From the NCBI GenBank assembly GCA_016234155.1, contig JACRGZ010000068.1, positions 1-14,466 on the forward strand: 14,466 nt of DNA. Reading direction: 5' to 3'. This document shows, piece by piece, positions 7,096 to 13,458 of the stretch. The notes below the pieces were generated by a model. That model was not told the DNA's origin. It was given only the letters and a program-made list of their open reading frames with translations, and ran no database searches. This stretch comes from Nitrospirota bacterium. Lineage in GTDB: Bacteria > Nitrospirota > 9FT-COMBO-42-15 > HDB-SIOI813. How positions within the stretch are numbered: position 1 is the first letter of the stretch; the number at the start of each line of letters is the position of its first letter. The translations under genes and the position numbers were made by a program.

Positions 7096-7171
7096 AAATT
7101 AAAAATGCAAAATGAAAAATGCGAAATTTAGAATTTTGAATTGCAATTTTGAACTTTCATTTTTGATTTTT
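7095..7171. repeat. AT-rich heptamer hairpin between convergent ahcY and response regulator
   Basis: From 7095 the sequence can be read as eleven consecutive 7-base units: AAAATTA, AAAATGC, AAAATGA, AAAATGC, GAAATTT and so on, passing into complementary units ending CATTTTT and GATTTTT at 7171. The second half is an imperfect reverse complement of the first. It runs from the last base of the ahcY stop codon into the stop codon of the opposing gene. Its hairpin could serve as a terminator in both directions. Confidence 0.65.
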
Positions 7172-7740
7172 TAACCTTCAGATTTAAGCACCTCAATTAT
7201 AGCCTCGAGGGCCGGCACCATGGTCTGCTGAAGTTCGCTGTCTGTCGATGCGGCAACGATATGCATTATGCCATTAAGGTCTCTTGTGACCCTGTTTAAT
7301 TTTTCTTTCAGCCTTGTATTCGTTTCTCTCAATGTATTAAGCAGTTGCTGATTTTCAATCCTGAGACGTTTCCTCTCAAGGGCCTTTTTTGTCACAAAAC
7401 TTAGTTGTTTTATATTATGCAGCGGCTTATTCAGGTAATCAAATGCCCCCCCGTCCCTTAATGCCTCTATAACGCTGTCCATTGTGCCGTGTCCTGTGAG
7501 GATAACCACCTCTATATTCGGGTCCTTTTCTTTCGCCCTTCTGAGCACCTCCATCCCGTCTATCTTTGGCATCTTGAGGTCTGTAATAATGAGGTCAAAC
7601 TTGATCTTGTCAAGCAGGGAGAGTGCCTGCTCCCCGTCATAGGCGGTTAATATCTCATATCCCCTGTTACTGAGATGTCTTTCAATCAGCTCAAGTATAT
7701 CCTCATCATCGTCAACCACTAAAATGGTATCACTTCCCAT
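7171..7740 (-). CDS. Receiver-only response regulator with C-terminal coiled coil
   Basis: This is the phosphoryl-group acceptor of a two-component system. Residues 1-120 are a complete receiver domain: acidic pocket VVDDDED (Asp10-Asp12), phospho-acceptor Asp54 in LIITDLKMP, Thr82 in VILTGHG and Lys105 in YLNKP. Residues about 115-150 are charged and leucine-rich (KKALERKRLRIENQQLL) and probably form a coiled coil. About 40 further residues follow, with no recognisable DNA-binding, AAA+ or enzyme domain. It therefore probably works through protein contacts or as a phosphorelay intermediate. The start is clear: AGGAGG (complement of 7745-7750) lies just upstream of ATG 7740. It lies directly downstream of the kinase gene, separated by a heptamer repeat, and the pair is probably one transcript. 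Confidence 0.9.
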   Translation of the reverse strand: MGSDTILVVDDDEDILELIERHLSNRGYEILTAYDGEQALSLLDKIKFDLIITDLKMPKIDGMEVLRRAKEKDPNIEVVILTGHGTMDSVIEALRDGGAFDYLNKPLHNIKQLSFVTKKALERKRLRIENQQLLNTLRETNTRLKEKLNRVTRDLNGIMHIVAASTDSELQQTMVPALEAIIEVLKSEG

Positions 7741-7757
7741 ATATCCTCCTCTAACGA

Positions 7758-7830
7758 ATGAGCAATGAGCAATGAGCGATGAGCAATGAGCAATGAGTGA
7801 TGATTTTACTCATTGCTCATCGCTCATCGC
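7758..7830. repeat. ATGAGCA heptamer array with inverted arm between kinase and regulator
   Basis: Six tandem heptamers run from 7758 to 7799 (ATGAGCA four times, plus variants ATGAGCG and ATGAGTG), then ATGA. After the short spacer TTTTA, the inverse units follow: CTCAT, TGCTCAT, CGCTCAT, CGC (7809-7830). The array ends next to the stop codon of the kinase gene (7832-7834) and stays clear of the ribosome binding site of the regulator. In the transcript it would form a long hairpin inside the operon. Confidence 0.85.
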
Positions 7831-7831
7831 T

Positions 7832-9751
7832 TCATTCCCCTTCCCTTGATAAGGTTTTTTCTGACCTCTTATTTTTTTCTCTCGGAATCTTTCGCCGCTC
7901 AGCAGGAAATTCAAGTGTAAACCTTGTCCCTGTCCCTACCCTGCTTTCCACATTTATGGTGCCTCCATGTTCCTTTATTATTGAATATCCTATAGAGAGC
8001 CCGAGTCCTGTCCCCTTCCCTACTTCTTTGGTGGTAAAAAAAGGGTCAAAGATCTTATCCATAATATTATCCTCTATACCGGTACCGGTATCGCTTAATA
8101 TCACCCTTATCCCTGAAAGCGCTTCCTTGCCTTCCTCTTTACTGTTGAATACAGAACGGGTCTGGACGGTAAGTATACCTTCCCCCTTTTCTTCCATGGC
8201 ATCTCTTGCATTTGTTATCAGGTTCAGAAATACCTGCTCGAGCCTGTTATGGTCACCCCATATCTTCGGGATAGTCTCATCAAACTCCTTCACGATCTCT
8301 ATATTATGGTTTTTAAGCTGCTGAGTGACTAAGGTGAATGAATCATTCAGGACACTGTTTAAATTCACCTGTTCAAATGTCCCCGAGGATTGCCTTGCGA
8401 ATGCCCGCAGGTGGTCTATAATCCTCATCATTCGGCCTGTCTGCTTTTCGATCAGCTTGATATCCTTTCTAACCGCCTCCGGGATTGAGTTTCCATCCAG
8501 CAGCTCCTGGGCATGACCGCGGATTACCATGAGCGGCTGGTTAAGCTCGTGTGCGACACCAGCCGCGAGCTCCCCTACGGCAGCCAACTTTGCAGACTGT
8601 GTTAATTGTGCGTTTGTAGATTTGATGTCCTGATACGTCTTCTGGAGATACTCGGCCATTTTATTAAATGACCTTGCAAGTTCCCCAAGTTCATCGTTCA
8701 GAATGATTTTTATCCTGTATGTAAAATCCCCGCTGGCGATGATCTGTGTCCCTGTAACGACATTCCTGACTGGATCAGAGAATCTTTTCCCTATTATAAA
8801 GGTGAATATAATTATGAGTATAAATGTAACCATAAATATAAGGAAGAACTGGTCTATAGGTATGAGGTCTTTGAATCTTTCTGCAAATGGTGTCAGTACC
8901 ATTACACTCCAGAGGCTTGAAGGTAAGGACTGGAAGGTGACAATATATCTCCTCCCCATACTTGTAGTAAACATTTTTACCCCCGTATTTCCCTCGAGGA
9001 CATCTTTCAGGATTTCATGGAAAAATAGGGATTGGTCAAGATCTGCCACATTTGGCAACCCCTCGGATTCTCCAATAGAGATTATAGTCTGGGCAAGTAT
9101 CTTACCGCTGCGCTCCAAAAGGAATGCATAGTTGTCAGGGGACAGGTCCCCTTTTAATTTCTGGCTGAAGTATTCAAGGTTAAGGTCAAAATAGAGGAGC
9201 CCCATTATATTACCCCTGTCGAAGACAGGGGCAATAAATGGGATGACCCAGTGCCGCGTTTCCGGGTTCAGGTAAGGCTCACCCTGATAAACACCGTTGG
9301 GCGGCTGAGAGAGACCTGGCACATAGAAGGGTTTTTCCATTATAGATGATAATTGTTCTTTTTTGACTATCTGTTTTACAACTACCTTTGTTATCTCCTT
9401 GCCTGCTACATCTGTAAATGCAGTTACGCTTATTGCCTCAGGGAATAGTAACTGTAATTGCCGGAGGGTTTTTATCTGTTCATCCCCCCACTCATCACGG
9501 CGCTTAGGTTCTGTGGGATAACGGAAGAAGGCAGGATTTTCTGCAGCAAGGAGCAGGTTTGTCCTCGCCTTCAAAAAGATCGTCTCGATCGCAAATGTTA
9601 CATGGGATAATTCCTGTATTAACGCATGCTCCCTCTCCTCTATCCTTTCCCGCTTGGATGTGGTAAGATAAATGACGGTCCCGATCAGCAGAGGGAGGAG
9701 GCCTGTAATAAGCAAGATGATTACAAATTTGGTTCTGATATGCCTAAACAT
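7832..9751 (-). CDS. Membrane sensor histidine kinase (Cache-like sensor, HAMP, HisKA, HATPase)
   Basis: The kinase senses a signal outside the membrane and phosphorylates a response regulator, most likely its neighbour at 7171-7740. Membrane helices are at about 9-31 and 301-321. The roughly 270 residues between them resemble a double-Cache sensor (VYQGEPYLNPETRHWVIPFIAPVFD; MGLLYFDLN). HAMP covers about 320-372. HisKA has the phospho-accepting His401 in GELAAGVAHELNQPLM. The ATPase domain shows the N box NLITNARDAM (Asn510, Asn514), G1 SDTGTGIE (Asp554), an F box DPFFTTK, and G2 GKGTGLGLS (about 578-586). The sequence is NtrB-like and lacks a fused receiver. The ligand cannot be told. No clear Shine-Dalgarno precedes ATG 9751; the basic residues before the first helix support this start. 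Confidence 0.93.
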   Translation of the reverse strand: MFRHIRTKFVIILLITGLLPLLIGTVIYLTTSKRERIEEREHALIQELSHVTFAIETIFLKARTNLLLAAENPAFFRYPTEPKRRDEWGDEQIKTLRQLQLLFPEAISVTAFTDVAGKEITKVVVKQIVKKEQLSSIMEKPFYVPGLSQPPNGVYQGEPYLNPETRHWVIPFIAPVFDRGNIMGLLYFDLNLEYFSQKLKGDLSPDNYAFLLERSGKILAQTIISIGESEGLPNVADLDQSLFFHEILKDVLEGNTGVKMFTTSMGRRYIVTFQSLPSSLWSVMVLTPFAERFKDLIPIDQFFLIFMVTFILIIIFTFIIGKRFSDPVRNVVTGTQIIASGDFTYRIKIILNDELGELARSFNKMAEYLQKTYQDIKSTNAQLTQSAKLAAVGELAAGVAHELNQPLMVIRGHAQELLDGNSIPEAVRKDIKLIEKQTGRMMRIIDHLRAFARQSSGTFEQVNLNSVLNDSFTLVTQQLKNHNIEIVKEFDETIPKIWGDHNRLEQVFLNLITNARDAMEEKGEGILTVQTRSVFNSKEEGKEALSGIRVILSDTGTGIEDNIMDKIFDPFFTTKEVGKGTGLGLSIGYSIIKEHGGTINVESRVGTGTRFTLEFPAERRKIPREKNKRSEKTLSREGE

Positions 9752-9769
9752 CGTTAAAATATTACCATA

Positions 9770-9798
9770 ATTATATAAACATTAACAGGGGGCAAATG
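9770..9798 (-). promoter_or_regulatory. Possible promoter of the kinase-regulator pair
   Basis: On the minus strand, TATAAT (complement of 9770-9775) matches the -10 consensus exactly. The hexamer 17 bases upstream is CATTTG (complement of 9793-9798), a poor -35. The predicted leader would be only about a dozen bases, consistent with the lack of a Shine-Dalgarno sequence. The box overlaps the region just before the small membrane ORF on the other strand. Confidence 0.3.
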
Positions 9799-9876
9799 GA
9801 GACTTTACTCTACATTGTAGTCGGTTTACTCCTTATATGGGGGATATGGCTTGTAGTCAGGAGCTGGATAACGTAA
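9796..9876 (+). CDS. Candidate 26-residue single-helix membrane protein
   Basis: ATG 9796 opens 26 codons ending at TAA 9874-9876. Three N-terminal residues (MET) are followed by a nearly unbroken hydrophobic stretch at about 4-21, including LLYIVVGLLLIWGIWLVV, then RSWIT. This is a plausible transmembrane helix with a positive residue at one end. AGGGGG (9787-9792) lies three bases before the ATG, a usable though tight ribosome binding site. It is divergent from the kinase gene, with 44 bases between the starts, and is followed within five bases by an octamer repeat. I recognise no family. Small helices of this kind often modulate a membrane partner, and the adjacent kinase is an obvious but untested candidate. 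It could be a chance ORF. Confidence 0.45.
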   Translation: METLLYIVVGLLLIWGIWLVVRSWIT

Positions 9877-9880
9877 AGAA

Positions 9881-9971
9881 GGGGTCGAGGGGTCGAGGAT
9901 TCAAGGGGTCAAGTGAATAGTCGTATCAAAGAATTTCACTTGACCCCTCGACCCCATGACCCCTTTACCCC
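9881..9971. repeat. Octamer hairpin element, copy at the 3' end of lnt
   Basis: The left arm holds 8-base units GGGGTCGA twice (9881-9896), GGATTCAA, GGGGTCAA (9905-9912) and GTGAATAG. The right arm holds TTGACCCC (9940-9947), TCGACCCC, ATGACCCC and TTTACCCC (9964-9971). The perfect inner stem is GGGGTCAAGTGAA (9905-9917) with TTCACTTGACCCC (9935-9947). The right arm overlaps the end of lnt. A sister copy lies at 11545-11628 in the same orientation. Confidence 0.85.
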
Positions 9972-11498
9972 TCCTGTTGGGGTTTTAATAAGCATCAGCG
10001 CTGTGAAGGCAATCGAGGCATAGGCAAACACATCCCCGTATAATGTATAAAATGTCTTTTCATTCGAAGGCGAGACCTTACGGACAAGGTAGTCTTCCGT
10101 GAAAATATGGCTTGACACTAAAATCTCACCCTTTGGGCTGATAAAGCCTGAAATTCCTGTATTGGCAGCCCTTGCAAAGTATACCCTGTTTTCTATTGAC
10201 CTGAATACCACCATTGAAAAGTGCTGATACGGGGCTGAACTCTTACCGAACCAGGCATCATTTGTTATTGTGGTCATGAACCGGGCGCCATTTACGGTAA
10301 ATTTCCTTACAAGCTCCGGGAATATCACCTCATAGCATATCACAACCCCAAATTTCCCCTGAGGGATTTCCATAACAGTGTAGTCTCTGCCGGGTATAAA
10401 ATCACCTATCCCTACCACCATCTTTTCTATAAAAAAGAGTATCTTTGACAGCGGGACATATTCTCCAAAAGGGACAAGGTGTATCTTGTCATAACGTGAT
10501 AAAGTCTCCCTGTAAGGTGAAATCAGATAGGCGCTGTTGAGAAGATTCGGGGTTGGATTATCTGCCGTGATATAAGCAGGACTACCAAAAAGGAGGAGGA
10601 TGTCTTCTGTTGAAGCAAGGTCAAAGATCTCCTTGCTGTATCCTGACTGTTCCTGAAAAAAGAACGGCGCAGCGGTCTCCGGCCATATTACAAGGTCAGG
10701 GGTATGTTTACCGGACTCATATGTCAGACGCTTATAGATATCCATGGTCAGGCGCTTGAAATTGCGGTCCCATTTCATGTGTTGCGGTATGTTTCCTTGA
10801 ATGACCGCCACGCTCAGTTCCCTTTCAGGATTATCGTATGATCTGTCTATGCGATGGTATCCGTATGCTAAGGATAAGAGAAACATAAGGGCAACAGCAG
10901 AAATAGGGACAATAGAAAGAGATGGCCTGACAGGATTACCACGGGAAAAAACCTCAAACAGCGCTGCATTTACCGCAACCACCATGAAAGATACCCCTAA
11001 CACGCTTGTTATATCTGCTATCTGTATGAGATGGAGAAACTTATACTGTGAGTATCCTAATGATGCCCATGGAAATCCTGTCAGCAGATGTGCCCGTGCG
11101 TATTCAAGTGATACCCATAGGAGAGGGGCTGCAAAGGGGAGCGGTATGGCTGTCTTATTTGTGATTAGACCGCTCAATACTCCAAAGACCCCGGAATAGA
11201 TGCCAAGATAGAGGGATAGGACGAATAATACCACAAGGCTCAGCCAGAGGGGCATACCGCCGTAGTTATGCATTGTCTCCGGCAGCCAGTTTATTGTAAT
11301 AAAGAAGAAGAGCGTCCCTGAGGCCCAGCACCAGAGGAAGGTGTTCTTAATAGAATCCCGTCTTATAATGAAAAATAGCGGTATCAAGCCAATCCATGCG
11401 AATATCTCAATATCATATTCAGGAAATGAAAGGGCGAGCAATATAGCCGAGAGGACAGACAAGGCAATCTTTTGTAAAACAGCTTTCATTTCTTGCAT
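9936..11498 (-). CDS. lnt: Apolipoprotein N-acyltransferase
   Basis: Lnt transfers an acyl chain from a phospholipid to the N-terminal diacylglyceryl-cysteine of lipoproteins, the last step of their maturation in the inner membrane of diderm bacteria. The 520 residues fit the family (E. coli about 512). Several hydrophobic helices occupy about 8-215, and a C-terminal helix lies at about 487-505. Between them is a nitrilase-like domain with the catalytic triad Glu274 (LVIWPETAAPFF), Lys338 (YDKIHLVPFGEYVP) and Cys388 (GVVICYEVIFPELVR). ITNDAWFG and HFSMVVFRSIENR are also typical. ATG 11498 has no Shine-Dalgarno; Met4 (11489) is an equally possible start. Residues 510-520 and the stop codon are encoded by the octamer repeat. 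The C25 lipoprotein in this window is a likely substrate. Confidence 0.95.
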   Translation of the reverse strand: MQEMKAVLQKIALSVLSAILLALSFPEYDIEIFAWIGLIPLFFIIRRDSIKNTFLWCWASGTLFFFITINWLPETMHNYGGMPLWLSLVVLFVLSLYLGIYSGVFGVLSGLITNKTAIPLPFAAPLLWVSLEYARAHLLTGFPWASLGYSQYKFLHLIQIADITSVLGVSFMVVAVNAALFEVFSRGNPVRPSLSIVPISAVALMFLLSLAYGYHRIDRSYDNPERELSVAVIQGNIPQHMKWDRNFKRLTMDIYKRLTYESGKHTPDLVIWPETAAPFFFQEQSGYSKEIFDLASTEDILLLFGSPAYITADNPTPNLLNSAYLISPYRETLSRYDKIHLVPFGEYVPLSKILFFIEKMVVGIGDFIPGRDYTVMEIPQGKFGVVICYEVIFPELVRKFTVNGARFMTTITNDAWFGKSSAPYQHFSMVVFRSIENRVYFARAANTGISGFISPKGEILVSSHIFTEDYLVRKVSPSNEKTFYTLYGDVFAYASIAFTALMLIKTPTGGVKGSWGRGVK

Positions 11499-11544
11499 TT
11501 TAACATTAAATAAAGTAAGCTACCACATTTGAAATTCTAAATAA

Positions 11545-11628
11545 GGGTTCAAGGGGTCAAGGGGTCAAGGATTCAAGTGAATAATTGCATTAAAGAATTT
11601 CACTTGACCCCTCGACCCCTTGAACCCT
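11545..11628. repeat. Octamer hairpin element, copy between lnt and argS
   Basis: Left arm 8-base units: GGGTTCAA (11545-11552), GGGGTCAA twice (11553-11568), GGATTCAA, then GTGAATAA. Right arm: TTGACCCC (11604-11611), TCGACCCC and TTGAACCC (11620-11627). The 43-base core 11577-11619 is identical at 39 positions to 9913-9955, while the order of the left-arm octamers differs. It fills the divergent gap between lnt and argS and ends 22 bases before the argS start. Confidence 0.85.
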
Positions 11629-11650
11629 ATGTTGAAAGAGTCATATCCGT

Positions 11651-13315
11651 ATGCGTAAAGCACTTACAGAGATACTAAGGCAGGCAATTGATAAAGCTAT
11701 CACTTCAGGTGGCCTTAAGACAAAGATCCCTCCTCCTGTTATCCTTGAGATACCAAGGGATGAGACAAAGGGGGATTATGCGACAACCCTGGCTATGACC
11801 CTGTCGTCTGTTGAGAAGACCCCGCCGCGCAAAATAGCTGAACTCATCGTGGAAAATATAGAGGACAGGGAGGGGATACTTGAGCGGTTAGAGATAGCCG
11901 GACCTGGCTATATAAACATTTTTTTGAGAACAGGCTGCTGGCTTGAGGCGCTCAAAAATGCCGTGAGCAGGGGTGAGCAGTACGGGAAATTGGACATTGG
12001 AGAGGGGAAGTTGGTGCAGGTAGAGTTTGTGAGCGCCAACCCAACAGGACCTCTTCATATAGGGCATGGCAGAGGCGCTGCGTTTGGAGATTCGCTTGCC
12101 AACCTCCTGAGGGCGGCGGGATACAACGTACAGAGGGAATATTATATAAATGACGTCGGGAATCAGATGGAGACACTGGGGCGTTCCACATATATCAGAT
12201 ATAATCAAATCTTTGATCCCGGCATCCCCTTTATGGAGGACGGTTATAAAGGAGATTACATAAAAGATATTGCAAAGAGTATTGTTTCAGAGGTGAAGGA
12301 CAAATACTTCCGCCTTCCTGAAGGGGAGGCGGTCCCTTTTTTTACCGGCTATGCAAAGGATAATATACTCGATGGGATCAGGAAAGATTTAGAGGATTTT
12401 GGGGTCAGGTTCGACAACTGGTTTTCTGAGAGAAATCTTTATGACAGCGGCGAGGTGGATAGCATCCTGAAAGCGCTTAAGGAAAGGGGATACTTGTATG
12501 AGCGTGAAGATGCCCTCTGGCTCAACACCACACTGTTCGGAGATGACAAGGACAGGGTAGTGGTGAGGTCAAACGGCCAGAAGACATATTTTGCATCCGA
12601 CATAGCATACCATCAGAACAAATTTGAGAGGAAGTTCAACTTTATCATTGATATATGGGGCGCTGACCACCATGGTTATGAGCCCCGGATGAAGGCTGGA
12701 GTACACTGTCTTGGTTATCCTGAAGAGAGATTGAAGGTTATACTTGTTCAGCTTGTTACGCTGCTCAGAGAGGGGAAGCCTGTTTCCATGTCTACCCGTG
12801 CAGGTGAGTTTGTCACACTACGCGAGGTGTTGGACGAGGTCGGGAGGGATGCTGCGAGATTTATGTTCCTGACAAGGCGGTCAGACAGTCACCTCGATTT
12901 TGACTTAGAGCTGGCAAAGAAGGAATCAGCGGAGAATCCTGTATATTATGTACAGTATGCCCATGCGAGGATAGTTAACATATTCAGGCAGGCAGAGGCG
13001 CACGGTATCCTGCCGCCGTCTACAGAGGGTGCGGATTTATTGCTGCTCAGTCTTCCGGAAGAGATAAGGATGATCAAGCTGATAGCTGCCTATCCTGAGC
13101 TGATAGAGGCAAGCGCCCTGGCGCTTGAACCGCACAGGGTTACATTTTATTTACAGGATCTGGCAACTGCCCTCCATAATTATTACTTCCACCACCGGGT
13201 TATAACAGATGACCTCAGTCTTACAGAAGCAAGGTTAATACTCTTGCAGGGCGTGAAACAGGTGTTGAAAAGCGGGCTGATGATTATCGGTGTGAGTGCA
13301 CCGGAACGGATGTAG
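11651..13315 (+). CDS. argS: Arginyl-tRNA synthetase
   Basis: ArgS is a class I synthetase that joins arginine to its tRNA in the cytosol. The 554 residues fit the family. The N-terminal tRNA-contacting domain covers about 1-115, including IPPPVILEIPRDETKGDYAT. The catalytic core starts at VEFVSANPTGPLHIGHG, with HIGH at 136-139, followed by REYYINDVGNQ. WGADHHGYEPRMKAG and LVTLLREGKPVSMSTRAG follow, with VSMSTRAG at 378-385. The KMSKS signature is degenerate, as is common in ArgS. The C-terminal anticodon-binding domain starts near 430 (NPVYYVQYAHARI) and ends with VGVSAP-type residues. The upstream ATG at 11629 runs into a stop after nine codons, so 11651 is the start. Its ribosome binding site is weak (GAAAGAG at 11634-11640). 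Confidence 0.96.
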   Translation: MRKALTEILRQAIDKAITSGGLKTKIPPPVILEIPRDETKGDYATTLAMTLSSVEKTPPRKIAELIVENIEDREGILERLEIAGPGYINIFLRTGCWLEALKNAVSRGEQYGKLDIGEGKLVQVEFVSANPTGPLHIGHGRGAAFGDSLANLLRAAGYNVQREYYINDVGNQMETLGRSTYIRYNQIFDPGIPFMEDGYKGDYIKDIAKSIVSEVKDKYFRLPEGEAVPFFTGYAKDNILDGIRKDLEDFGVRFDNWFSERNLYDSGEVDSILKALKERGYLYEREDALWLNTTLFGDDKDRVVVRSNGQKTYFASDIAYHQNKFERKFNFIIDIWGADHHGYEPRMKAGVHCLGYPEERLKVILVQLVTLLREGKPVSMSTRAGEFVTLREVLDEVGRDAARFMFLTRRSDSHLDFDLELAKKESAENPVYYVQYAHARIVNIFRQAEAHGILPPSTEGADLLLLSLPEEIRMIKLIAAYPELIEASALALEPHRVTFYLQDLATALHNYYFHHRVITDDLSLTEARLILLQGVKQVLKSGLMIIGVSAPERM

Positions 13316-13366
13316 GTGTGAGGGCAGAGGCTCACAAAGGGGAATGAAAATAAGTTGTTTCAATCG

Positions 13367-13441
13367 TTGTCATTCCCGAAATATTTTATCGGGAATCTGG
13401 TTTAAAACCATATTCCCGCTTAAAACATGCGGGAATGACAA
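13367..13441. repeat. CATTCCCG-type double-hairpin repeat between argS and tgt
   Basis: The perfect 12-bp ends TTGTCATTCCCG (13367-13378) and CGGGAATGACAA (13430-13441) enclose two hairpins. The first is ATTCCCGA paired with TCGGGAAT (about 13372-13396). The second is ATTCCCGC paired with GCGGGAAT (about 13411-13436). The layout and the CGGGAATCTGGTT motif are shared with the MITE-like element at 1732-1862, so the two belong to related families. AGTTGT (13353) and ACAACT (13442-13447) extend the inverted ends imperfectly. It may also end argS transcription. Confidence 0.65.
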
Positions 13442-13458
13442 ACAACTGGGGTTTTTGA

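Noticed and set aside
7758..7803. CRISPR array
   Set aside because: Units are 7 bases in direct tandem with no spacers, and the array turns into its own reverse complement.
11629..11658. ATG 11629 as the argS start
   Set aside because: It is out of frame with argS and reaches a stop after nine codons.
12779..12802. Damaged ArgS active site because KMSKS reads VSMST
   Set aside because: Degenerate KMSKS signatures are common in arginyl-tRNA synthetases, and the HIGH motif and the rest of the protein are intact.
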